This document shows, piece after piece, positions 7,421 to 14,581 of a stretch of DNA of 17,661 bases. Position 1 is the first letter of the stretch; the number at the start of each line of letters is the position of its first letter. The translations under genes and the position numbers were made by a program. The stretch spans positions 1-17,661 of the forward strand of contig CAYSIX010000068.1 in NCBI GenBank assembly GCA_964431205.1. The letters run 5' to 3'. Source of the DNA: CAYSIX01 sp964431205. Its GTDB lineage: Bacteria > Planctomycetota > Phycisphaerae > Phycisphaerales > Phycisphaeraceae. The notes beneath the pieces were generated by a model. It had not been told where the DNA came from and searched no databases. It saw only the letters and a list, made by a program, of their open reading frames with translations.

Positions 7421-9427
7421 GTGGCCCAGCTAACGACGATCCTCCTCGGCTACGTGCGTCACCGTTGTTTCGTGATCACGGCGCTGGTCGGGATAATCGC
7501 GGCGCCCATGGCCCACGCGGACGACCCCTCGATCGCCCGCCTCTGGAACGAGCAACTGCTCGAGGCGATCCGCAACGACACCGCCCGGCCCACCGTCCAC
7601 GCCCGCAACCTCTGGCACGTGTCGGTCGCGATGTACGACGCCTGGGCCGTCTTCGATCCGACCTCCAGGACCTACCTCGAGCCCGACCCGCTCGTCACGC
7701 CCGAGGGGGACCCGGCCGGCGTCGCGGCCGCGCGACACGAGGCCATCAGCTACGCCGCCTACCGTGTGCTGCGTCACCGGTTCGTCGACGGACCCGGCGG
7801 CACCGGGCCCGGCCGCTTCCTGACCGCCTTCCAGCTCGACAATCAGATGAACGCGCTGGGCTACGACCCCAACGTCACCACCACCGCCGGCGACTCGCCC
7901 GCCGCCCTGGGCAACCGCATCGCACAGCGCGTCATCGACTTCGGCCTCGGCGACAGCGCCAACGAGTCGAACGACTACGCCGAGCCCACCGGCTACGCCC
8001 CGGTCAACCCGCCGCTGACCTTCGACGAGCTCGGCACCACCATGAACGACCCCAACCGCTGGCAGCCGCTGCGCTTCGTCCGCGAACGCCGCGACCAGTT
8101 CGGCACGGTCGTCGAAGAAACGGTCCAGTCGTTCCTGAGCCCCTACTGGGGCGACGTGACGCCGTTCGCCCTGCGACCCGAGCAACGAAGCGAAAACGGC
8201 GTGTACCTGGACCAGGGCGCGCCGCCGATGCTCGGTGGCAGCGGCGACGGCGACTTCCGTGACGCGGTCAACCTGATCATCCGCTACAGCAGCGAGCTCG
8301 ACCCGGCCGACACGCGGGTGGTCGACATCTCGCCGGCCTCGATGGGCAATCGCCCGCTGGGCACCTACGAGAACGTCGGTCACGCGGTCAACCCCGTCAC
8401 CGGCCAGCCGTACGAGCCGCATATGGTCAGGCACGCCGACTGGGCGCGGATCATCGCCGAGTTCTGGGCCGACGGCCCGGACTCCGAGGCGCCGCCCGGG
8501 CACTGGAACGTGATCGCCAACGACGTCGCCGATCGAATGGACGCGCTGGGCATGGACAAGCGTCTCGGCGGGACGGGCCCGGCGGTGGACGACCTGGAGT
8601 GGGACGTCAAGACCTACTTCGCGCTCAACGGCGCCGTGCACGACGCGGCCGTGGCGGCCTGGAACCACAAGGGCCTGTACGACTACGCCCGCCCGATCTC
8701 GATGATCCGCTACATGGGTCAGCGGGGTCAGTCGTCGGACCCGGGGCTGACGGTCGAGGTCAACGGGGAAACGCTCAGCACGTACGACCCCGAGGGGCTG
8801 ACGCTCGAGCCGGGATTGGTCGAGGTGATCACGCCGCAGACAACCGCCCCCGGCGAGCGGCACGAGCACCTGGCCGGGCACGAGGGCAAGATCGCGATAC
8901 GGTCCTGGACCGGCGCGCCCGACGGGGCGCACCACGGCCCGGACGACGTCGGCGGGGTGGGCTGGATCCTGGCCGAACGGTGGATGCCGTATCAGCAGGA
9001 CACGTTCGTGACCCCCCCGTTTGCCGGCTACGTCTCGGGCCACTCGACCTTCAGCCGCGCCGCGGCGGAGGTGCTGGCGGCGATCACCGGCAGCGCGTAC
9101 TTCCCCGGCGGGCTGTTCGAGCACGCGTTTCCCGCCGGCGAGGGCCTCGAGTTCGAGTACGGCCCCAGCGAGGACCTGATCCTGCAGTGGGCGACCTACT
9201 TCGACGCCGCCGACGAGGCGGCGCTGTCGCGGCTGTACGGCGGGATCCACGTCCCGGCGGACGACCTGCCCGGCCGGCGGATCGGCTCGATCGTCGGCCC
9301 GCAGGCCTGGGACCTGGCGATGCAGTACTACACCGGCGTGATCCCCGAGCCCGGGACGATGGCGATTCTGTGGATGCTCGCGCCAGTGATCCGCCGGCGT
9401 CGGACCAAGGCCACGATCACGGCCTGA
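7421..9427 (+). CDS. Exported vanadium-dependent haloperoxidase with PEP-CTERM tail
   Basis: About 668 residues from GTG 7421, chosen because GGAG (7408-7411) lies 9 nt upstream; TTG 7391 and GTG 7454 are alternatives. A signal peptide (basic RHR, hydrophobic core, cleavage after AHA) directs export. The C-terminal half has all vanadate-site residues in canonical spacing: K417-x6-R424-P, S539-G540-H541 and R604-x5-H610 (SRLYGGIHVPADD), matching K353/R360, S402-G403-H404 and R490/H496 of fungal chloroperoxidase. Such enzymes oxidise halides with H2O2; acid phosphatases share the fold, so bromo-, chloro- or phosphatase activity is unresolved. The C-terminus has P642-E643-P644, a hydrophobic helix and RRRR: a PEP-CTERM signal processed by an exosortase, which is not in this window. 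The gene has its own promoter and converges on the HEPN pair. Confidence 0.88.
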   Translation: MAQLTTILLGYVRHRCFVITALVGIIAAPMAHADDPSIARLWNEQLLEAIRNDTARPTVHARNLWHVSVAMYDAWAVFDPTSRTYLEPDPLVTPEGDPAGVAAARHEAISYAAYRVLRHRFVDGPGGTGPGRFLTAFQLDNQMNALGYDPNVTTTAGDSPAALGNRIAQRVIDFGLGDSANESNDYAEPTGYAPVNPPLTFDELGTTMNDPNRWQPLRFVRERRDQFGTVVEETVQSFLSPYWGDVTPFALRPEQRSENGVYLDQGAPPMLGGSGDGDFRDAVNLIIRYSSELDPADTRVVDISPASMGNRPLGTYENVGHAVNPVTGQPYEPHMVRHADWARIIAEFWADGPDSEAPPGHWNVIANDVADRMDALGMDKRLGGTGPAVDDLEWDVKTYFALNGAVHDAAVAAWNHKGLYDYARPISMIRYMGQRGQSSDPGLTVEVNGETLSTYDPEGLTLEPGLVEVITPQTTAPGERHEHLAGHEGKIAIRSWTGAPDGAHHGPDDVGGVGWILAERWMPYQQDTFVTPPFAGYVSGHSTFSRAAAEVLAAITGSAYFPGGLFEHAFPAGEGLEFEYGPSEDLILQWATYFDAADEAALSRLYGGIHVPADDLPGRRIGSIVGPQAWDLAMQYYTGVIPEPGTMAILWMLAPVIRRRRTKATITA

Positions 9428-9477
9428 CGATATCGAAGCGGTCCGTATGGACGCCGGCTGAATCCCTCCAACAGCGC

Positions 9478-9879
9478 TTACGCCGCCAGTCGATAGATCA
9501 ACGCATCGGCGATCACGTGGCCGTTGACGACGTTGTTGGTGAACCGGACGCGGTGAATGCCCCTCAACTCCCCCAGCGACCCGCGCAGCAGATCGACAAG
9601 CGGGTCGTCGGCCGGCAGGACGTTGACGTCGGAAAGATCAATCACCGATTCTACCGTTGAACTCGCCCGCGGATCGTTCATCACGGCCTGGATGCGGCCA
9701 TACAGCTCTCGCGGGCCGCGAGCGGCGACCTGAGGCGACGCCAGCAACAACTTCCATCGCTGCGCATCCTCGTCGAAATACCACAGCGCGGCGGTGACCC
9801 GAACCCCCGCGTCGTCGAGCGCCCGCACCAACTCCTCGCCCGCGCCGATCTGCTCAGTTGACAAAGTCGCGCCTACCAT
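9478..9879 (-). CDS. Small conserved-type hypothetical protein, partner of HEPN gene
   Basis: 133 residues from the ATG at 9879. That ATG overlaps the stop of the upstream HEPN gene by 7 nt (ATGGTAG), which suggests translational coupling; an in-frame ATG at 9924 would add 15 residues. I do not recognise a named family. The protein looks globular and soluble, with a predicted strand-rich centre (VRVTAALWYFDEDAQRWKLL, then ASPQVAARGP), a helix (RELYGRIQAVMND) and a C-terminal FTNNVVNGHVIADALIYRL segment. There is no signal peptide or membrane segment. From memory, short proteins with an ALWYFD-type segment occur beside HEPN genes elsewhere, but I cannot confirm this. Hand-counted GC at 9841-9900 is about 55%, well below the neighbours. 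A regulatory or antitoxin-like role is a guess from context. Confidence 0.7.
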   Translation of the reverse strand: MVGATLSTEQIGAGEELVRALDDAGVRVTAALWYFDEDAQRWKLLLASPQVAARGPRELYGRIQAVMNDPRASSTVESVIDLSDVNVLPADDPLVDLLRGSLGELRGIHRVRFTNNVVNGHVIADALIYRLAA

Positions 9880-10364
9880 CTCGAACGTATCCACGTCAAA
9901 ACGCCACTCTTCCGGTCGGTACATGCCGCCCAGAAATCGAACGCCCGCGCCCGCGACACACGCTGATCATAGCGTGCCGCTTCGGTCCAGTCCTTCACCG
10001 TCGCCCAATTCACCTCCAGTGCCGGCTGATCCCGAAACGCCTCCTTCAACTCCACCTCGAGTTCGGCAACCTTCATGAGCTTCACGAGGTCATGCGTGTA
10101 GGCGTCGTTGACCAGCCTTCGATCCGGCAAGTCCTCGTGACGAAACCGTCTCACCAAGCACGCCTTGATCGCGCATTCAACCGCATAACCCAGCAGATAA
10201 TAGGCCCCCGCATAGCACCCTTGGTCGAGCAGCACCTTCGCCTCTCGGCGCCGCAGCAACGCCACCTTCTGAAACTCGCGTCGGTTCACAAGCCGCGCCC
10301 CCAACGACTCAATATCGGGTTCGCGGCCGATTATCGGCGAACGCATCGTCCAACGCAAAGCCAT
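9873..10364 (-). CDS. HEPN-domain protein
   Basis: 163 residues from ATG 10364; GTG 10367 and ATG 10346 are also possible, and none has a good ribosome binding site. The core resembles the HEPN fold of PF05168 type: a long helix REFQKVALLRRREAKVLL, then YAGAYYLLGYAVECAIKACL at 51-70 and YTHDLVKLM around H91. HEPN proteins are often RNases or RNA-binding partners in toxin-antitoxin, CRISPR and abortive-infection systems. The classical R-x4-6-H nuclease motif is not obvious here, so catalysis is doubtful. The gene overlaps its partner by 7 nt and lies about 51 bp after the GNAT gene. Hand-counted GC of 10081-10200 is about 56%, against 70% at 10501-10560, which suggests later acquisition. Confidence 0.75.
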   Translation of the reverse strand: MALRWTMRSPIIGREPDIESLGARLVNRREFQKVALLRRREAKVLLDQGCYAGAYYLLGYAVECAIKACLVRRFRHEDLPDRRLVNDAYTHDLVKLMKVAELEVELKEAFRDQPALEVNWATVKDWTEAARYDQRVSRARAFDFWAACTDRKSGVLTWIRSRW

Positions 10365-10415
10365 CACCCGAGGCGTTCGCCAGTCAGGCCCCGGCGGACC
10401 CTCTCGACCCGCACG

Positions 10416-11147
10416 CTAAGAATGCGGCCGCTTGCGCCGGCGGGCGAAGCGCGGGTCGCGGCGGCGGTAGTCGGACGGGCGCGCGACCGCGTGGTTGATC
10501 CACTCGATCACCGCCGCGTAGCCCAGGCTCTTGGGATCGCGGGGCAGGTAGTCGGCGACGACCGCGATCACGCGGAACCCCCGCTTGAGCTGAAACGACA
10601 GCGTCGGGTCGCCCAGCTCGCGGTTGACCACGGCGATCACGTAATCCTCCGCGGACATGCGGTCGGCGTAACGGTGATACCCGACGAGCCGGGCGCCGGC
10701 GCGGATGCGCGCCAGCCCCAGCCGCCGGCACAGGTCGAACCGCGCCCGGTAGATCGTCTTGCCGATCCCGCGGCCCTGCATGTGCGGGTCGACCAGGATC
10801 TCGGCGCCGTAGAGCGTGCGGCCGTGGACGGGGTCGTGGTTGGTGAACCAGCCGCGGGAGGTGAACTGGTCCCAGTTGTGGTTGAACTCGTAATCGTCCC
10901 AGCGGATGATGAGGCTGGCGGCGTAGCCGACGATCCGCCCGGTGGCGTCGTCGACGGCGACGAGCTGGCCCTCGGGAAACGCGCGCATGCGGGAGCGGAG
11001 CTGCTCGGGCGGGGACGGCTGCTCGTCGGGGTAGTGCTGGCGTTCGAGGTGGGCGACGCCTTCGAAGTCCGTCTCCCGCAGGGTCCGGACGCTGATCGAG
11101 GCCCGGGGACGACGCCCGGGACGGGCGCGGCCTTGCGACGCGTTCAT
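10416..11147 (-). CDS. GNAT-family N-acetyltransferase, YhcX GNAT half-like
   Basis: 243 residues. The acetyl-CoA pyrophosphate loop is Q124-G-R-G-I-G-K130, preceded by the strand AEILVDPHM. The body follows the pattern of the acetyltransferase half of fused GNAT/nitrilase proteins such as Bacillus YhcX: RGWFTNHDP, LYGAEILVDP, AGARLVGYHRYADRMS, DPTLSFQLKRGF and AVIEWINHA. The first ~15 residues and the last ~20 are Arg-rich. The ATG overlaps the stop of the upstream nitrilase gene by 4 nt (ATGA), so translation is probably coupled. The acceptor substrate is unknown; an amine made or used by the linked amidase is a reasonable inference. Confidence 0.88.
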   Translation of the reverse strand: MNASQGRARPGRRPRASISVRTLRETDFEGVAHLERQHYPDEQPSPPEQLRSRMRAFPEGQLVAVDDATGRIVGYAASLIIRWDDYEFNHNWDQFTSRGWFTNHDPVHGRTLYGAEILVDPHMQGRGIGKTIYRARFDLCRRLGLARIRAGARLVGYHRYADRMSAEDYVIAVVNRELGDPTLSFQLKRGFRVIAVVADYLPRDPKSLGYAAVIEWINHAVARPSDYRRRDPRFARRRKRPHS

Positions 11148-12037
11148 AGCTGGAGCACCTCGAGCTGGCGGGTGACCTCCGCCGTCGTCACCGAATCACG
11201 AAGGGGCAGCACGGCGCCGCGCTCGCGCGCCTCGACGATCGTGTTCAGGTTCATCTCCCCGATCACGATCATCTCCTGATTGGGCGTGCCCTCGGCGAGG
11301 ATGCCGTCACGGGCGAACGGGAAGTCCGACGGCGTGAGGATCGACGCCTGCCCGTAGTTCAGCGAGACCGACGGGACCATCGGCAGCGACCCGACCGTGC
11401 ACGCGTGCACGACGTACATCGTGTTCTCGACCGCCCGGGCCTGGGCGCAGTAGCGGACGCGCAGGAACCCCTGCCGATCGTCCGTGCAGGACGGGCACAC
11501 GAGGATATAGCAGCCTTCGCGTGCGGCGGCGCGCGCCAGCTCGGGAAACTCCACGTCGTAGCAGATCGTCACGGCGATGCGGCCGAAGTCCGTGTCGATC
11601 ACGTGGAACCGCCGGCGGGCACACATCCGCCAGTCTTCGCGTTCCCACGGCGTCATGTGCAGCTTGCCCTGCACGCCGTATTCACCCGTGGGACCGAAGA
11701 TGAAGCTGTCGTTGAAGACGCGGTCGTCGCCGTCGTCGATCACCGGGATCGAACCGGCGACGATGTAGATGCCGTGCTGTCTGGCCAGGTCGCTCATCAG
11801 CTCGACGAACATCGGCACGCGACGCGCCAGCGCCCGGACCTGGTCGTGCACGGGGCGGGAGACGTCGTCGAGCGTGAACAACTGAATCGTGAAATACTCG
11901 GGGAACGTGACCAGCCGGCAGTCGTAGTCGGCCGCGGTCGCCACGACGCCCTTGACCTGTTCGACGAAGTGCTCGAACGTATCGACGGGACGGATGGTGT
12001 ACTGAATCGCGGCGACGCGCAGCCGGTCTGGGGTCAA
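11144..12037 (-). CDS. Carbon-nitrogen hydrolase (nitrilase superfamily)
   Basis: 297 residues from TTG 12037. The frame stays open 44 codons further up, but those codons encode Arg/Pro-rich sequence without family likeness, whereas a strong AGGAAAGG lies 6 nt before this TTG and the family start RLRVAAIQY follows at once. The catalytic triad is complete: E47 (TFPEYF), K125 (GKLHMTPWE) and C159 (TICYDVEFPE). ENTMYVVHACTVG and LNYGQASILTPSDFPFARDGI match the amidase half of YhcX-type bifunctional proteins. The enzyme would cleave an amide or nitrile C-N bond in the cytoplasm; the substrate is unknown. The downstream GNAT gene overlaps by 4 nt. Confidence 0.9.
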   Translation of the reverse strand: MTPDRLRVAAIQYTIRPVDTFEHFVEQVKGVVATAADYDCRLVTFPEYFTIQLFTLDDVSRPVHDQVRALARRVPMFVELMSDLARQHGIYIVAGSIPVIDDGDDRVFNDSFIFGPTGEYGVQGKLHMTPWEREDWRMCARRRFHVIDTDFGRIAVTICYDVEFPELARAAAREGCYILVCPSCTDDRQGFLRVRYCAQARAVENTMYVVHACTVGSLPMVPSVSLNYGQASILTPSDFPFARDGILAEGTPNQEMIVIGEMNLNTIVEARERGAVLPLRDSVTTAEVTRQLEVLQL

Positions 12038-12044
12038 ATCGCAA

Positions 12045-12052
12045 CCTTTCCT
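12045..12052 (-). promoter_or_regulatory. Shine-Dalgarno deciding the TTG start of the nitrilase gene
   Basis: On the minus strand AGGAAAGG is followed by 6 nt and then TTG. It is among the best ribosome binding sites in the window and places the start at a rare TTG codon rather than at the upstream ATG at 12169. Confidence 0.6.
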
Positions 12053-12196
12053 GTGCCGGGGAGTGCCCAACGGGATCGTGGCCGGCGACGGCGGCGGCCG
12101 CCGACGCCCGCGCGGATCGAGCGACGCTCGATCCGAGTCAACCCTATCGGCCGGCACGGCGCCGGTCAACGCCGCCGTTGCGGCGATCGGCCGCGC

Positions 12197-13435
12197 TCAG
12201 CGCGGCAAGATCGGCCTGGACTCGTTCGCGGCGCGCGGCGGCTCGTCGTCGGCGCGGACCGTACGGATCAGACCCGGGTCGGCGACCAGGCGGATCGGCA
12301 TCGTCTTCTCGTCGATCGTCCCGGCGTGCACGTCGCTGATCCGCACCTTCAGCCGGTACTTGCCCACGCCCAGCCGCGCGGGCAGCGTGATCAGGTCGCG
12401 GACGAAAAAGTCCCGCCGCCGATTCCTCGAACGATCCACGATCTCCACCGGATCGTCACGCCAGACCGCCAGGCCGTCCGCCTCGTTGAACAGCACGATC
12501 TCCTGCTGGAGCCGCACCTCGTACTCGTCGTCGCTGACCGGCACCGAGCGGAAATGGTCCAGCTCGACGTACACGATCATGGGGTTGCGCTGGTGGGCGA
12601 GGAACGCGCTGACGTCCAGCGGCTCGTACACGCCGAAGCTCTCGACGCGGCGGCACAGGGCCAGGCGTTCGATGCGGATCGGCTCTTCGGCGAACAGCCC
12701 GTCCAGCCGGGAGACCAGCGCGTCGCGTTCCAGCCGGCCGCCGGCCTCCAGCTCGTCGCGCATCGCCGCGATCGCCGCGTGAAACTCCTGCACCGCGGCG
12801 CGCTGATCGGGCGGCAGCGCCGCCAGCAGGCGCGGGTCGAGCCGGGGGTTCGGGTCGGCCAGGCTGACCACCGCGGCCGTGACCGCGCGGCTCATGGCCG
12901 TGCCCTCTTCCTGACGCAGGCGTCCCAGCAGCGCGTCGATCAGCTCCCGGCGTGTGGCCGAGGCGGTGTCGGCACCGGCGGCGACGGGCATCGAACCGGC
13001 GTCCGCCTCCGCCATCAGCTCGTCGGCCGAGAGCGAGGCGTCGGCGCCGAGGTTGGCCGCGGCGCGGTCGATCGGACGCGCCGGCTCGTTGGCACGGGCG
13101 GTCTTGACCGGGCCACGCGTCTCTGCCGAGGGCGGCGTCGCCGTGCCGGGTTCGAGGAAGATCGGGTCAGGCGCATAGCCGCTGCGCGCCGAGAGTCGTG
13201 CGGCCTGATCCGCGATCATCGCGGACACGGCGTCGGGCGCCGCGCGGCCGTCGGCCGAGCGATCCGCGTCACTCCCCTCGTCCGACTCGGCCAGCCGGGG
13301 GTCATTCTGATCGGGTTCGGGCGTCATGTGCGCCTCGCCGCCCGGGCTCTGACACCCGTTGCCAACGACGGCAGCGGCGAGGCCCAGAACCACGTTCAAC
13401 AAGGTACGACGGATGATGGAAAGATCGGATTGCAT
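12197..13435 (-). CDS. Probable lipoprotein of unknown function
   Basis: 412 residues from ATG 13435, chosen over an upstream in-frame start because AGGAGG lies 4 nt before it and because an export signal follows: basic residues at 9-10, a hydrophobic stretch to 24, then C28-Q-S. The lipobox (V-G-N-G-C) is imperfect, so lipidation is probable rather than certain. Residues ~30-150 are Pro/Ala/Asp/Glu-rich and probably disordered. A helical segment follows (ELIDALLGRLRQEEG, DQRAAVQEFHAAIAAMRDELEAGG). The last ~170 residues look like a beta-rich domain: LCRRVESFGVYEPL, RNPMIVYVELDHF, YEVRLQQEIVLFN and VGKYRLKVRISD. I do not recognise the family; it resembles conserved planctomycete hypotheticals. 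It sits between holA and the nitrilase gene. Confidence 0.78.
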   Translation of the reverse strand: MQSDLSIIRRTLLNVVLGLAAAVVGNGCQSPGGEAHMTPEPDQNDPRLAESDEGSDADRSADGRAAPDAVSAMIADQAARLSARSGYAPDPIFLEPGTATPPSAETRGPVKTARANEPARPIDRAAANLGADASLSADELMAEADAGSMPVAAGADTASATRRELIDALLGRLRQEEGTAMSRAVTAAVVSLADPNPRLDPRLLAALPPDQRAAVQEFHAAIAAMRDELEAGGRLERDALVSRLDGLFAEEPIRIERLALCRRVESFGVYEPLDVSAFLAHQRNPMIVYVELDHFRSVPVSDDEYEVRLQQEIVLFNEADGLAVWRDDPVEIVDRSRNRRRDFFVRDLITLPARLGVGKYRLKVRISDVHAGTIDEKTMPIRLVADPGLIRTVRADDEPPRAANESRPILPR

Positions 13436-13439
13436 CTTG

Positions 13440-13445
13440 CCTCCT
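13440..13445 (-). promoter_or_regulatory. Consensus ribosome binding site of the lipoprotein gene
   Basis: AGGAGG on the minus strand lies 4 nt before ATG 13435. It supports the shorter start that exposes the signal peptide at the N-terminus. Confidence 0.65.
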
Positions 13446-13552
13446 GGCTTGGGGTCGGTTGCGGCCGACCGTGGTTCCTCCATGAACCGGATGCACGCCG
13501 GAATGTACGCCCCGGGCCCGGATCGCGACGCGCGCGCCACGGGCGTAGGCGC

Positions 13553-14572
13553 TCATCGGACACCATCGGCCAACTGCACGCAGAAACATTCGAGATTTCG
13601 GCGAGAGTCGCCGAACCCCGACTTGGCCCGCCCGTCCTGTCGCAGGGCCCGCGCGAGCCAGTCGGCGGCGCGGGGATGATCGAGCCGACGCATCACCGCG
13701 AAGAAGTTCCGCTGCCCCTCGCCCCACAGGCGCAGGCGTCGGGCGATCTGCGGCGGCGCGGCGCCCTCGCGCTGCATCGCCATCGCTTCCTCCAGCTTCC
13801 GCATCAGGTCGGTCACCGCGAATTGGACCAGCACCTCCGGCTGATCGGCCAGCTCGATCAGCTCGTGGATCATCTCCAGCGCCGGCCGGGCCCGACCGCT
13901 GGCCAGCGACGAGAGCACCGCGTCCTGCATCGCCCACGCCCGCTCGTCGCTGCTGCGCCCCACCGCGCCGCTGACCAGCTCGGCCGTGATCGGCTCGTCG
14001 GCCTCGACCATCACCGCCAGCTTCGCCAGCTCCGTGTCCAGCCGCGTCATCGACGTGCCCAGCCGCCCGACCAGCGCCGCCGCGCCGTCCGGCGACAGCT
14101 TCCGCTCGTACGTGTCTTTCGCCCGCTCGATCAGCCACCGCGAGGCCTCGGTCGGCTTCGGCTCATCGAACCGCACCACCGCCCCCACCTTCGCGATCTT
14201 CCTGTCCAGGTTCCCCTTGTTCCACGTCTGCGACCGCAGCACCAGCGTCGCGTGGTCCTGCGGCTGCTCGGCGTAACGCTCCACCGCGTCCCGGAACCGC
14301 TTGACGAACTGATCCGCCTTGTCCACGATCACCAGCACGTGCGACTGCAGCAGCGAAAAGCTGCGCAGCTCGTCGAACACCTCCGCCAGCGTCGCCGACT
14401 CCCCGTCGAACACCGTCGGCGCCAGCGGCCCGTGCACCGCCTCCAGCTTCGATCGCAACTCATCCAGCCACAGCTTGCGGCGCATGGCCTCCGGGCCGTA
14501 CAACGCCACCACCCGCATCGACGCCTCGGGCCGGGCCGGGGCCGACTTCGCGCTCGTCTTGCCGCGTGCCAT
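13553..14572 (-). CDS. holA: DNA polymerase III delta subunit
   Basis: 339 residues, the usual length for delta, the clamp-loader subunit that opens the beta sliding clamp. After a short basic N-terminal tail the fold begins with ASMRVVALYGPEAMRRKLWL, in which the Walker A motif is degenerate, as expected for delta. FDELRSFSLLQSHVLVIVDKAD and LVLRSQTWNKGNLDRKI are typical of the first AAA+-like domain. ALVGRLGTSMTRLDTELAKLA is the strongly conserved delta signature, followed by the helical collar domain (ALEMIHELIELADQPEVLVQF, NFFAVMRRL). The ATG is 9 bp after the mgtE stop, so the two may be co-transcribed. No clear ribosome binding site was found. Confidence 0.9.
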   Translation of the reverse strand: MARGKTSAKSAPARPEASMRVVALYGPEAMRRKLWLDELRSKLEAVHGPLAPTVFDGESATLAEVFDELRSFSLLQSHVLVIVDKADQFVKRFRDAVERYAEQPQDHATLVLRSQTWNKGNLDRKIAKVGAVVRFDEPKPTEASRWLIERAKDTYERKLSPDGAAALVGRLGTSMTRLDTELAKLAVMVEADEPITAELVSGAVGRSSDERAWAMQDAVLSSLASGRARPALEMIHELIELADQPEVLVQFAVTDLMRKLEEAMAMQREGAAPPQIARRLRLWGEGQRNFFAVMRRLDHPRAADWLARALRQDGRAKSGFGDSRRNLECFCVQLADGVR

Positions 14573-14581
14573 CGAGGCAGT

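Noticed and set aside
9428..9477. GTCC-GTAT-GGAC hairpin after the haloperoxidase gene as a terminator
   Set aside because: The stem is only 4 bp with no T-tract, so I did not list it as a terminator.
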